64,000 nucleotides of DNA, taken from NCBI GenBank assembly GCA_037200985.1, contig JBBCGJ010000001.1:4502756-4566755 (forward strand). The letters run 5' to 3'. Below the pieces are notes generated by a model, which worked only from the letters and a program-made list of their open reading frames with translations, did no database searches and was not told the DNA's origin. Below, piece by piece: positions 33,354 to 42,169 of the stretch; within the stretch, counting starts at the first letter, position 1, and every line of letters begins with the position of its first letter. This DNA comes from Rhizomicrobium sp. (GTDB lineage: Bacteria; Pseudomonadota; Alphaproteobacteria; Micropepsales; Micropepsaceae). The position numbers and the translations under genes are program-made.

Positions 33354-34340
33354 ATGCGCGCCATGATCCTGGACAAGGCCCGTTCGCCGCTGCGCCTGAG
33401 CCGCGATGCGGTGCCGCGCGAACCCGGTCCGCGCGAGGTCCTGATCCGCGTTCATGCCTGCGGCGTCTGCCGCACCGACCTGCACGTCGTCGACGGGGAA
33501 TTGACCGCGCCGAAAAGCCACGTCATTCCCGGCCACGAGATCGTCGGCACCATCGAAAAGATCGGAAGCGATGTCGCGTCCCTGGCGGTGGGCGATAGGG
33601 TCGGCGTGCCCTGGCTCGGCTGGACCTGCGGCGAATGCATCTACTGCCGCAGCGGACGCGAGAATCTCTGCGACCGGGCCCGCTTCACCGGCTACACGAT
33701 CGACGGCGGCTATGCCGACTACACGACCGCCGATGCGCGCTACTGCTTCAGGCTGCCGGACATCTATTCCGACATCGAAGCGGCGCCGCTGCTCTGCGCC
33801 GGCCTGATCGGCTATCGCGCGCTCAAGATGGCGGGCGAGGGCAGGCGCCTCGGCCTCTATGGCTTCGGCGCCGCGGCGCATATCGCGATCCAGGTCGCGC
33901 GCCATCGCGGCCAGGACGTCTACGCCTTCACCAAAGCCGGCGATGCGGAAGGCCAGGCCTTCGCGAAGTCGCTCGGGGCGGTGTGGGCCGGGGCGTCCGA
34001 CGTCGCGCCGCCGGAGCCGCTCGACGCCGCGATCCTCTTCGCGCCGGTCGGCGCCCTGGTGCCGGCTGCGCTGGCCGCGACGGTGAAGGGCGGCGTGGTG
34101 GTCTGCGCCGGAATCCACATGAGCGACATTCCCGCCTTCCCCTATGCTCTGCTATGGGGCGAGCGCGTGGTGCGCTCGGTCGCCAATCTCACGCGCCGCG
34201 ACGGCGAGGAGTTCTTGGCCATCGCCGCGCAGACGAAAATCCACACGACGGTGCAGCCCTTCGCGCTGGAAGACGCCAATGAGGCGCTGACCCGCCTGCG
34301 CGACGGCCGGATCGAGGGCGCGGCGGTGCTGGTGCCCTGA
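33354..34340 (+). CDS. Zinc-dependent alcohol dehydrogenase (MDR family)
   Basis: 328 aa from ATG 33354. Catalytic zinc ligands include Cys39 in CGVCRTDLH and His61 of PGHE. The structural zinc site is C92-x2-C95-x2-C98-x7-C106 (CGECIYCRSGRENLC). A Rossmann region, GLYGFGAAAHIAIQVA, lacks a Gly in the classic GxGxxG but fits AdhP-type enzymes. It oxidises alcohols or reduces aldehydes with NAD(P). Gene context (next to GH3) gives no substrate. A ribosome site is not obvious. Confidence 0.9.
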   Translation: MRAMILDKARSPLRLSRDAVPREPGPREVLIRVHACGVCRTDLHVVDGELTAPKSHVIPGHEIVGTIEKIGSDVASLAVGDRVGVPWLGWTCGECIYCRSGRENLCDRARFTGYTIDGGYADYTTADARYCFRLPDIYSDIEAAPLLCAGLIGYRALKMAGEGRRLGLYGFGAAAHIAIQVARHRGQDVYAFTKAGDAEGQAFAKSLGAVWAGASDVAPPEPLDAAILFAPVGALVPAALAATVKGGVVVCAGIHMSDIPAFPYALLWGERVVRSVANLTRRDGEEFLAIAAQTKIHTTVQPFALEDANEALTRLRDGRIEGAAVLVP

Positions 34341-34347
34341 GCCGCCG

Positions 34348-34743
34348 CTAGTCCTGCGGCAGCATGCGATCCCGGGTCTCGAAGAATTTGCGCGCGAAGG
34401 CGATCACTTCGGGCTCGCTCGGCTGGTCCATCGCCTCGACGCCGAGAATGCGCTTGGCGAGATCGGGCACGTGGTCGCGCGCGTAATGCGCGAAGGCGGT
34501 CCTTGCCGGGCCGTGTCCGACGACGAGAATCTCGTAATTGGGCTTCAAGGTCGCCACGACGGCGTCGAAATATTTCTTGTCTTCATGCGCATGGCCAGAA
34601 CCCACCGAACCGGCCTTGTGATGGATATTGCCGTCGCCGCCCTCGGCGCGGACACGATGCCTCTCGATGCCGTCCGCGCCGAATTCGAGGATGCGCGCCT
34701 CGGCGTGATCGATCCACACGACGGCATGAAAGTGATGGGTCAT
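34348..34743 (-). CDS. eRF1-like/host-attachment-related small protein
   Basis: 131 aa. The opening FHAVVWIDHAEARILEFGADG and the centre KKYFDAVVATLKPNYEILVVGHGPARTAFA match the pattern of short bacterial proteins with an eRF1/Pelota-like domain that are sometimes called translational machinery proteins. A His-rich loop (GNIHHKAGSVGSGHAHED) lies between. The function is unproven. The gene ends 7 bp from the converging ADH stop. Confidence 0.65.
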   Translation of the reverse strand: MTHHFHAVVWIDHAEARILEFGADGIERHRVRAEGGDGNIHHKAGSVGSGHAHEDKKYFDAVVATLKPNYEILVVGHGPARTAFAHYARDHVPDLAKRILGVEAMDQPSEPEVIAFARKFFETRDRMLPQD

Positions 34744-34941
34744 GAGAGTAGGTCCTTTTATTCAGTATCCGTGCGGGTCCGGCGGCGGTCATTGACCTCG
34801 GTCAGCGGGCCGCGCTGCATGGCCGTATCCTACCGCGCGATCCGGCAAATGTCGTCGGCGCGCGCAGGCCGTGACGTCGGGTCGAGGCCGGAATCGGCGG
34901 TCCTTCACGGAACGCCTCGGCTTGCGGTACATTTCGTTGCC

Positions 34942-35499
34942 ATGGGTTCCCCCTCGCACGAACTGGCGTTCTTCCGGGAGTTTCTGGCCAAGCCGCTCCG
35001 GGTCGGCGCGCTGGCGCCGTCCGGCCCGGCGCTTGCCGCGGCCATTGCGGCGAAGATTCCGGCCGGCGCGACCGGTCCGGTGCTGGAGCTCGGCGCGGGT
35101 ACGGGCGCGGTGACCGCAGCGATCCTCGCACGCGTCCCGGTCGTCGCGGTCGAGGCCGAACCCGGCTTCGCGGCGCTGCTGCGCCGCCGTTTTCCGCAGT
35201 CCGTTATCCTGCAAGGCAACGCATTCGCCTTTGAGGACCTTCTCGTGTCGGCCGGCATCGCGGATCGGTTCGCGGCGATCGTCTGCGGCCTGCCGGTCAT
35301 CGGCCATCCCGCCGCGCAGCGCCTCGGGCTTCTTCGCATGGCGCTGGCGCGCCTGAAGCCCGGCGCGCCCTTCATCCAGTTCTGCTATGCGTCCTGGCCG
35401 CCCTATCCGGCGGAGCCCGGCGTGACGGTGTGCCATGCCGAGACGTTCTGGCGAAACTTTCCGCCCATGCACATTTGGACGTACGCGCGGAATCCCTGA
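34942..35499 (+). CDS. SAM-dependent methyltransferase (phospholipid N-methyltransferase-like)
   Basis: 185 aa from ATG 34942 (MGSPSHELAFFREFLAKPLRV). Motif I is VLELGAGTGAVT (47-58). The opening FFREFLAKPLRVGALAPS is typical of Rhizobium/Rhodobacter-type PmtA enzymes, which methylate phosphatidylethanolamine towards phosphatidylcholine. The end YASWPPYPAEPGVT and NFPPMHIWTY also fit. A much longer open frame to 34471 overlaps the minus-strand gene and is not used. PC synthesis by this protein is inferred from family only. Confidence 0.75.
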   Translation: MGSPSHELAFFREFLAKPLRVGALAPSGPALAAAIAAKIPAGATGPVLELGAGTGAVTAAILARVPVVAVEAEPGFAALLRRRFPQSVILQGNAFAFEDLLVSAGIADRFAAIVCGLPVIGHPAAQRLGLLRMALARLKPGAPFIQFCYASWPPYPAEPGVTVCHAETFWRNFPPMHIWTYARNP

Positions 35500-35615
35500 C
35501 GATCCGGCCATCCCGTGACCGATCCGTCACCGAATCTTCACCGAGGTCGTACGTTTGTGCGAGCCGTCCTGCCGGAACACGCCTATAATTGCGGGTGAGG
35601 TGCTGGGCTTCGACC

Positions 35616-35849
35616 ATGCCCGACTACACGATCCGCTATCTGCGCTCCGACGGCGCGGTCTCGATGTACTACCGGCCGAACTGCTTCAGCGACGCCGATG
35701 CGTCGCGCCAGGCGGCGAACCAGATGCGTCCCGAATTCGCCACGGCCGAAGTCTGGAAGGATCTCGATTGCCTCATGGTCATCACGACGTTGCGCGCGTC
35801 CGAACGGCGCGAATCCGGTCCCGCGGCGCGCCCGCCCCAGGCCGCCTGA
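35616..35849 (+). CDS. Small hypothetical protein (77 aa)
   Basis: From ATG 35616 with GGTGAGG upstream. The product MPDYTIRYLRSDGAVSMYY... reads as a short alpha/beta domain with a disordered Pro/Ala tail (AARPPQAA). No family recognised. It precedes the LacI regulator by 69 bp. Confidence 0.55.
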   Translation: MPDYTIRYLRSDGAVSMYYRPNCFSDADASRQAANQMRPEFATAEVWKDLDCLMVITTLRASERRESGPAARPPQAA

Positions 35850-35918
35850 GGCCGGTGCATTGGCCAAAATGCGGCCGCGCCGCTAAGAAAGACCGGCTAC
35901 CTCCAGCGCGTTCGAGCC

Positions 35919-36998
35919 GTGATCGCCAGAAAATCCAAAGCGCCGCAGCCGGCGCGCGCCGGGGCCGAAGCCAGGGGCCGGCGCTCGACGATCAACGACA
36001 TCGCGCGCCTCGCCAATGTCTCGAAGAAGACCGTCTCGCGCGTCATCAACGACTCGCCCTTCGTCAAGGCGCAGACCCGCGAGAGGGTGCGCGAGATCAT
36101 CGGCCAGATCGGCTTCACGCCCGATCCGCAGGCGCGCGGTCTGGCCTTCCGCCGCGCCTTCCTGATCGGCATGATCTATGACAGCCCCAGTCCGCAATAT
36201 GTCGTGAACATGCAGCAGGGCGTGCTCGACGCCCTGCGCGGCAGCAGCTTCGAGCTGGTCATCCGTCCCAGCGACCGCGCCGCGCCGGCCTTCCTTGACG
36301 ACATCCGCCACTTCGTCGAGCGCCAAAAGCTGTTCGGCGTCGTCCTGCCGCCCTCGATGTCGGAGGACGAGCGCCTGATCCGCCTGCTCGACGAGCTCGA
36401 TTGTCCCTATGTGCGCATCGCTCCGCTGTCGCTCGGCCCTGCCGAGACGATGGTGGTCACGCATGACTATGTCGGCGGTTCCGCCGCGGCGCGCTATCTC
36501 GCCGATCTCGGCCACACCCGCATCGCGCATATCTCCGGACCCTCGGGCTTACGCTCCGCGCATGAGCGCCGCCGCGGCTTCCGTGACGGCCTTGAGGAGA
36601 AGGGCTTGAAGCTCCTGCCGAAATTCGACCGCGAGGCGGGCTATACCTTCGACAGCGGTTACGCGGCGGCCAAGGCGCTGCTCGCCGGCGAGGGACGGCC
36701 CACCGCGATTTTCGCCGGCAATGACGAGATGGCGCTCGGCGTCTACAACGCGGCGCGCGAGGCCGGGCTCGACATTCCCAAGGACCTCTCGGTCGTCGGT
36801 TTCGACGACACCCCGATGGCGGCGCAGGTGTGGCCCGCGCTCACGACGATCAAGCTTCCGATCCGCGACATGGGGCGGATGGCGGCCGAGAAGCTGCTCG
36901 CCTTGCCGAAGGCGCGTAAGGAACCGGCGGACGTCACGGACGTCGTACCCACGCTGGTCGTGCGCGACTCGGCGGCGCGCCCGACGGGCGCGCCGTGA
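35919..36998 (+). CDS. LacI-family transcriptional regulator (copy 1)
   Basis: 359 aa with GTG start at 35919; no strong ribosome site. The HTH is STINDIARLANVSKKTVSR (residues 23-41) with the hinge helix after it. A periplasmic-binding-protein-like effector domain (about 80-350) includes GDDTPMAAQVWPALTTI-type segments (VVGFDDTPMA). It would respond to a sugar. It is encoded immediately upstream of glucokinase, with the second LacI gene nearby, so two repressors share the locus. Confidence 0.92.
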   Translation: MIARKSKAPQPARAGAEARGRRSTINDIARLANVSKKTVSRVINDSPFVKAQTRERVREIIGQIGFTPDPQARGLAFRRAFLIGMIYDSPSPQYVVNMQQGVLDALRGSSFELVIRPSDRAAPAFLDDIRHFVERQKLFGVVLPPSMSEDERLIRLLDELDCPYVRIAPLSLGPAETMVVTHDYVGGSAAARYLADLGHTRIAHISGPSGLRSAHERRRGFRDGLEEKGLKLLPKFDREAGYTFDSGYAAAKALLAGEGRPTAIFAGNDEMALGVYNAAREAGLDIPKDLSVVGFDDTPMAAQVWPALTTIKLPIRDMGRMAAEKLLALPKARKEPADVTDVVPTLVVRDSAARPTGAP

Positions 36999-37082
36999 GC
37001 GCGAGCCCGTTCGCGGCTGGCGCGCTGAAAGACGCGGGCGCGCAGTAGGCAGGGGGCCGGACTTGTGTTACCGCGGCGCCGA

Positions 37083-37096
37083 TGACAGCGCTGCCA
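37083..37096. promoter_or_regulatory. LacI-type operator over the glucokinase ribosome site
   Basis: TGACAGCGCTGCCA differs from the perfect palindrome TGACAGCGCTGTCA at one base. It ends 10 bp before the glk ATG (37107) and its right edge overlaps AAGG at 37096-37099. A repressor bound here would block transcription close to the start. Two more copies occur at 39265 and 42133. Confidence 0.72.
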
Positions 37097-37106
37097 AGGC
37101 CAACAA

Positions 37107-38141
37107 ATGGATCGTGTTAGCAAGGATCGCCGGTTGCCGGATGCGCTCGCCAATTACGGGCTCGTCGCCGACATAGGCGGGACGAATATCCGGTTCGGCG
37201 TGGTCGACCTGGCCGCGGATGTCCTGGTCCTGGCACCGGCGTCCTTTCCCGCCGTCGGACAGGCCGGCGTCGTCGAGGCGGCGCGGGCTTATCTCGCATC
37301 GCTGGGGCTCGGCACGGCGCCCTCGGCCGCCGTTCTCGCCGTCGCCGGCCCGCCCAGGGACGGCGCGCTCAACCTGACGAATTCGAAGCTGCACATCTCG
37401 TCGCGGGAATTGCGCGACGCCCTGGGAATCGGAAGCGTCCGCCTGATCAACGATTTCGAAGCCATCGCATTGTCCGTGCCGCTGCTCGTGCCGGAAGATT
37501 GGCGTGCGATCGGCGACGTGCCGGCGCCGCCGCGCCTGGCGCGCGAGACCGTCGCCATCGTCGGTCCCGGCACCGGTTTCGGCGTCGCCGGCTTCGTCCG
37601 CGTCGGCGAAACGGCGGTGCCGCTCGCGGGCGAAGGCGGCCATGTCTCCTTCGCGCCGGTCGACGCGCTGGAGGTGCAGATCCTTCAAGCGCTGACGAAG
37701 CGCTTCGGCCGGGTGTCGGTCGAGCGGCTGCTCTCGGGTCCGGGGCTTCGCAGTCTCCATGCGGCGCTGGCGGGAATCGAAGGCGTGACGGCGCCGGACC
37801 TCTCGCCCGCCGAGATCGCGGAGCAGGCCGAAGCGGACCCGACATCGCTCTGCTACCGCGTCTTCGCGCTGTTCTGCGGCGTTCTCGGATCGGTGGCGGG
37901 CGATGTCGCGCTGACGCTGGGCGCGCGCGACGGCGTCCTGATCGCCGGCGGCATCATGCCCGCCCATGCGGCTTTCTTCGCACGCAGCGCGTTCCGCGCG
38001 CGGTTCGAAGCCAAGGGAAGGTTCGTGGACTACATGAAAGCGATCCCGACCCGCCTCATCGTCCAGACCTGGTCCGGCCTGATCGGCGCCGCCTCGCTGC
38101 TGGCCGGGGGCGCTCAGCGCCCCGGCGGCGCCGTCGACTGA
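37107..38141 (+). CDS. glk: Glucokinase
   Basis: 344 aa, bacterial Glk family. The phosphate-binding loop is ADIGGTNIRFGVVD (21-34). VGPGTGFGVAGF (second phosphate loop) and the active-site GEGGHVSFAP follow. It phosphorylates glucose with ATP to glucose-6-phosphate. Placement after a LacI repressor and under a LacI-type operator, with GH3 enzymes nearby, ties it to the released-sugar pathway. Its 3' end overlaps the converging LacI gene by 28 bp. Confidence 0.92.
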   Translation: MDRVSKDRRLPDALANYGLVADIGGTNIRFGVVDLAADVLVLAPASFPAVGQAGVVEAARAYLASLGLGTAPSAAVLAVAGPPRDGALNLTNSKLHISSRELRDALGIGSVRLINDFEAIALSVPLLVPEDWRAIGDVPAPPRLARETVAIVGPGTGFGVAGFVRVGETAVPLAGEGGHVSFAPVDALEVQILQALTKRFGRVSVERLLSGPGLRSLHAALAGIEGVTAPDLSPAEIAEQAEADPTSLCYRVFALFCGVLGSVAGDVALTLGARDGVLIAGGIMPAHAAFFARSAFRARFEAKGRFVDYMKAIPTRLIVQTWSGLIGAASLLAGGAQRPGGAVD

Positions 38142-39151
38142 CGCACGATCAGCTCGTGGTCCAACCGGCGCTCCGGCGGCGCGCCGTCGGTCGGCTTCTG
38201 CACCAGGAGCGAGACGGCGGCGGCGGCCATCTCCTTGATCGGCTGGCGGCAGGTCGTCAGCGGCGGCCAGACCATCTGCGCCACGAGGGAATCGTCGAAC
38301 CCCGCGACCGAAAGCTGCGACGGCAGCTTGAGGTGAAAGCGCTGCGAGGTGGCGAGCACGGCGGCGGCCATGTCGTCGTTGCTGGCGAAGATCGCGGTCG
38401 GCCGGTTCTTCAGCGACAGCAATATCTCTCCGGCCTCCAGGCCGGACTGATAGGAGAAATAGCCCTGCGCGCAGAGCTCTTCGGCGAAGGGAATGCCGGC
38501 CTGCTTGAGCGCGGCGCGATAGCCCTCGAAACGCGCATGCGCGGCGCTGTGATCGGGATGGCCCTTGATGAAGCCGATGCGGCGATGGCCGAGGCCGATG
38601 AGATAGGCGGTCATCTCCCGCGCGGCTGCGTGATCGTCGATGCTGACGCTGGCGCTGTCGGGCAGGGCCTGCCTGGGCGCGATGCGCACGAACCTCACAT
38701 GCTCGGCCTTCAGCGCCTCCAGCACGGAAGGCGAGTCGCACAAGGGCGGCGTGAGGATCAGCCCGTGCAGCGAGGATTGCACGGCCAGCGCGCGCACCGC
38801 CGCGCCGAGATTGGGATCCTGCGCGCTGAGCTGCTCGACGATGAGATGGTAGCCGTCCTCGCGGCAGCGCCGGAGCGCGCCGATCTGCACCGCCGCCATG
38901 TAGCTTTCCGACGGGTTGTCGTAGAGCAGGCCGATCAGGAACGACCGCTCGCTGGCCAGGCCGCGGGCGAAGAAATTGGGCCGATAGGACAGCGCGTCCA
39001 CCGCTTCCATCACCCGCGCCTGGGCCTGCTCGCTGACATTGGGCTGGCGGTTGACGACGCGAGAAACCGTTTTGATCGAGACGCCGGCGCGCCGGGCGAC
39101 GTCGTAGATGCTGGCGGGCTTGCTGGGCGGAGGCGGGCGCTTGGACTTCAT
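38114..39151 (-). CDS. LacI-family transcriptional regulator (copy 2)
   Basis: 345 aa. The HTH is ASIYDVARRAGVSIKTVSR (about 13-31), followed by the hinge VVNRQPNVSEQ. The effector domain shows VAGFDDSLVAQMVWPPLTT and RSFLIGLLYDNPSESY. It is divergent from the GH3 gene at 39356, and the operator at 39265-39278 lies between the two starts, so it probably represses both. The 3' end overlaps the glk stop region. Confidence 0.92.
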   Translation of the reverse strand: MKSKRPPPPSKPASIYDVARRAGVSIKTVSRVVNRQPNVSEQAQARVMEAVDALSYRPNFFARGLASERSFLIGLLYDNPSESYMAAVQIGALRRCREDGYHLIVEQLSAQDPNLGAAVRALAVQSSLHGLILTPPLCDSPSVLEALKAEHVRFVRIAPRQALPDSASVSIDDHAAAREMTAYLIGLGHRRIGFIKGHPDHSAAHARFEGYRAALKQAGIPFAEELCAQGYFSYQSGLEAGEILLSLKNRPTAIFASNDDMAAAVLATSQRFHLKLPSQLSVAGFDDSLVAQMVWPPLTTCRQPIKEMAAAAVSLLVQKPTDGAPPERRLDHELIVRQSTAPPGR

Positions 39152-39264
39152 GGGATCGACGGTCCGGTGGACATGGTGCGCGCAGGGCCTTCGCGGACGT
39201 TTCGTCGGCGCGGCACCTTAGGGGGCGATGCGCTCGGGGTGAAGCACTGCGGACGGCCGGAGGT

Positions 39265-39278
39265 TGACAACGCTGTCA
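39265..39278. promoter_or_regulatory. LacI-type operator/promoter between lacI copy 2 and GH3
   Basis: TGACAACGCTGTCA. The first six bases with the preceding T form TTGACA (39264-39269), a perfect -35 box for the GH3 gene; a -10 is weak. The operator lies inside the -35 region, so repression is by steric block. It lies 114 bp upstream of the lacI start on the other strand. Confidence 0.72.
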
Positions 39279-39355
39279 AGGAACGTCGGAATCCGTCCAT
39301 GCGGCGCCGCGGCCGGATAAGAGATAGGAACGGCGTTGCCGAACGGGAGGACGTG

Positions 39356-41917
39356 TTGAACACCGGACAAATGCTTGCCCTGGCGGTCGCCGGCTTCACG
39401 CTGGGTGCCTGCGTCAGCGCTCCCGAACCGCAGGCGCCCTCCGTCCCGGGCATGGTCCATCCCGAGATCTGGCCGAAGCTCGCGTCTCCCGTGGCGGACG
39501 ATCCGGCGATCGACGCGCGCGTCGCCGATCTGCTGTCGAAAATGACGGTCGAGGACAAGGTCGGACAGACGATCCAGGCGGACGTCGCCTCGGTCTCGCC
39601 CGGAGACGTGCGGACCTACCGGCTGGGCTCGGTGCTCGACGGCGGCAATTCCGGCCCCGGCGGCAACGATCGCGCGCCGGCGGCGGACTGGCTGAAGGCG
39701 GCCGATGCCTTCTACGACGCCTCGCTCGACGCGCCGGCGGGTCACGTCGCGATCCCGGTGATCTGGGGCTCGGACTCCGTCCACGGCAACTCCAACATCA
39801 TCGGCGCCACGATCTTTCCGCACAATGTCGGCCTGGGCGCGGCGAACGATCCCGACCTGTTGCGCAGGATCGGCGAGATCACCGCGATCGAGACGCGGGT
39901 CGTCGGCCAGGACTGGACCTTCGCGCCCACCGTCGCGGTGGTGCAGGACGTGCGCTGGGGCCGCTCCTATGAAAGCTATTCGGAGAACCCCGACATCGTG
40001 CGCGCCTATGCCGGCGCGATGGTCGAAGGCATCCAGGGCGTGCCGGGCACGCCCGGTTTCTTGCGCGGCGGCCACATCGTCGCGACCATCAAGCATTTCC
40101 TCGGCGACGGCGGCACCGACAAGGGGCGCGACCAGGGCGACAATCTCGCCAGCGAGGAAGACCTGCGCGACATCCATTCCGCCGGCTACCAGTCGGGCAT
40201 CGCGGCCGGGGCGCAGGCGGTGATGGCGTCCTATTCGAGCTGGCACGGCAACAAGATGCACGGCGACCGCGCCCTCTTGAACGACGTGCTGATCGACCGC
40301 TTCGGCTTCAACGGCTTCGTCGTCAGCGACTGGAACGCGCACGGCCAGCTCCCGGGCTGCAGCACGACCGATTGCCCCGCCGCTCTCGCCGCCGGCATCG
40401 ACATGGTGATGGCGCCCGACAGCTGGAAGGGCCTCTACCAGCACACCCTGGCCGAGGTGAACGCCGGAACGATCCCGATGGCGCGGCTCGACGAGGCGGT
40501 GGCGCGCATCCTACGCGTAAAACTGCGCGCCGGCCTGTTCGACGCGGGCAAACCGTCGGGCCGGCCCTATGGCGGCAAATGGGACGAACTCGGCTCGCCC
40601 GAGCACCGCGCCGTCGCGCGCCAGGCGGTGCGGGAATCGCTGGTGCTGCTCAAGAACGAGCACGGCCTCTTGCCGCTCAGCGCGAAGCTGAACGTGCTGG
40701 TCGCGGGCGACGGCGCCGACGACATGGGCAAGCAGACCGGCGGCTGGACGATCTCCTGGCAGGGCACCGGCAATTCCCGCGCCGACTTCCCGCGCGCCCA
40801 GACGATCTTCGAAGGCATCGCCGAACAGGTGCGCGCCGGCGGCGGCACGGCCGTGCTCGCGCGCGATGGCGGCTTTGCCACGAAACCGGACGTCGCCATC
40901 GTGGTGTTCGGCGAAGATCCGTACGCGGAGTTCATGGGCGACCGCGACAACCTCGCCTTCCAGCCGGGCGATCCGCGCGACCTGCGCCTGATCCGCGACC
41001 TGCGCGCCAAGGGGATCCCGGTCGTCGCGATCTTCCTGTCGGGCCGGCCGCTCTACGTCACGCGCGAGATCAACGCCGCAGACGCCTTCGTCGCGGCATG
41101 GCTGCCGGGCACCGAAGGCGGCGGAGTCGCCGATCTCCTGTTCCGGGCGGCGGACGGCACGCCGGCCTATGATTTTCGCGGAAAGCTGTCCTTCTCCTGG
41201 CCGCGCGCGCCCGATCAGGTGCCGCTGCATCGGCCCGGCCCGAACGCGACGGCGGCGGAGCGCGCCGCCTACAATCCGCTCTTCGCCTTCGGCTACGGCC
41301 TGGACTACGCGCATCCGCGCGATCTCGGCGTCCTGCCCGAAGCGCCGGGCGGCGACGCCATCGCCGCCAATGTCGACCGCTATCTCGACAGCGGCCACGC
41401 CGCGCCGCCCTGGTCGCTGGCGATCGTCGGCGGCGACGGCGCGTCCGCGCCGGTGCTTCGCCTGCCGGCGAACACGCCGGCGCTCATGCTTGCGAGCACC
41501 GACCATCTCAAGCAGGAGGACACGCTCTCGGCGACATGGACCGGAAGCGGCTCCGCCGCGCTCGCGCTTTTGGGCACGCCGGTCGACCTGTCGCGGCAGA
41601 CCAATGGCGACATGGCGCTGCGGCTCGGACTGCGGATCGACGAAGCGCCCGCGGGACAGGTGACGCTCGAAGCCCGCTGCGGAAAATCTTGCCACGGAAC
41701 GGTCGATCTGACCGGAGCCTTGCGCGCGGCGCTGGGCAAGGGCTGGACGACGATCGACGTCCGGCTGTCCTGCTTCAAGCAGGGCGGCGCGGACATGAGC
41801 GCGATCTCCGCGCCCTTCGTGCTGACCAGCGCGAGCCGCTTTGCGCTCAGTCTTTCCACGGTCGCGCTCGTGCCGGGCGAAGGCCCGCCGAGTTGCCCCG
41901 CCGCGCCGCAATCCTAG
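39356..41917 (+). CDS. Glycoside hydrolase family 3 (exo-beta-glucosidase-like), lipoprotein
   Basis: 853 aa from TTG 39356, 5 nt after GGGAGG; an upstream GTG 39353 or ATG 39371 are alternatives. A signal peptide with lipobox LGAC (Cys19) anchors it. The GH3 N-domain follows (TIQADVASVSP..., KHFLGDGGTDKGRDQGD) with the nucleophile Asp325 in FVVSDWNAHGQLPGC. The GH3_C domain and an extra C-terminal CBM-like beta domain (about 690-850) match the ExoP/1,4-beta-glucosidase subgroup. It is expected to act on beta-glucans or cello-oligosaccharides at the cell surface or periplasm. Confidence 0.9.
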   Translation: MNTGQMLALAVAGFTLGACVSAPEPQAPSVPGMVHPEIWPKLASPVADDPAIDARVADLLSKMTVEDKVGQTIQADVASVSPGDVRTYRLGSVLDGGNSGPGGNDRAPAADWLKAADAFYDASLDAPAGHVAIPVIWGSDSVHGNSNIIGATIFPHNVGLGAANDPDLLRRIGEITAIETRVVGQDWTFAPTVAVVQDVRWGRSYESYSENPDIVRAYAGAMVEGIQGVPGTPGFLRGGHIVATIKHFLGDGGTDKGRDQGDNLASEEDLRDIHSAGYQSGIAAGAQAVMASYSSWHGNKMHGDRALLNDVLIDRFGFNGFVVSDWNAHGQLPGCSTTDCPAALAAGIDMVMAPDSWKGLYQHTLAEVNAGTIPMARLDEAVARILRVKLRAGLFDAGKPSGRPYGGKWDELGSPEHRAVARQAVRESLVLLKNEHGLLPLSAKLNVLVAGDGADDMGKQTGGWTISWQGTGNSRADFPRAQTIFEGIAEQVRAGGGTAVLARDGGFATKPDVAIVVFGEDPYAEFMGDRDNLAFQPGDPRDLRLIRDLRAKGIPVVAIFLSGRPLYVTREINAADAFVAAWLPGTEGGGVADLLFRAADGTPAYDFRGKLSFSWPRAPDQVPLHRPGPNATAAERAAYNPLFAFGYGLDYAHPRDLGVLPEAPGGDAIAANVDRYLDSGHAAPPWSLAIVGGDGASAPVLRLPANTPALMLASTDHLKQEDTLSATWTGSGSAALALLGTPVDLSRQTNGDMALRLGLRIDEAPAGQVTLEARCGKSCHGTVDLTGALRAALGKGWTTIDVRLSCFKQGGADMSAISAPFVLTSASRFALSLSTVALVPGEGPPSCPAAPQS

Positions 41918-41942
41918 AGTCGAACGATATCCGTCGCGCGCC

Positions 41943-41969
41943 ATGCGCCGCCCGCAAGGCGCGGCGCAT
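41943..41969 (+). terminator. Possible terminator hairpin after the second GH3 gene
   Basis: A 9-bp stem ATGCGCCGC / GCGGCGCAT with a 9-nt loop lies 26 bp after the GH3 stop, with further GC pairing outside. There is no T-run, so intrinsic termination would be weak. Confidence 0.35.
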
Positions 41970-42132
41970 CGCGCGGCACGGTCGAACTCTGCGCGAGGAG
42001 GCGCCCTTCCAAAACCATGGTCGTGTCACCGGCCGCGCGGTCTTTGCCGCGCACTGACGACCAATCATGGTGCGCCGCAAAATGATGCATCTTGGTCACA
42101 AGTTTCGCTTTCTCGTATCGAAGTGTAATTTT

Positions 42133-42146
42133 TGATAGCGCTGTCA
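42133..42146. promoter_or_regulatory. LacI-type operator 1 at the TonB receptor promoter
   Basis: TGATAGCGCTGTCA, one base from TGACAGCGCTGTCA. It overlaps a -35-like TTGATA at 42132-42137. It is the third member of the operator set seen at 37083 and 39265. Confidence 0.72.
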
Positions 42147-42155
42147 ATACGACTC

Positions 42156-42169
42156 TGGTAGCGTTACCT
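42156..42169. promoter_or_regulatory. Second operator-like palindrome at the TonB receptor promoter
   Basis: TGGTAGCGTTACCT with dyad GGTAGC/GTTACC, 9 bp after operator 1. It overlaps the predicted -10 position (18 bp from TTGATA). It differs in its outer bases from the first operator class, which could fit the second LacI protein. Confidence 0.5.

Noticed and set aside
34471..34941. N-terminal extension of the methyltransferase
   Set aside because: It runs antisense through the small eRF1-like gene; the family start begins at 34942.
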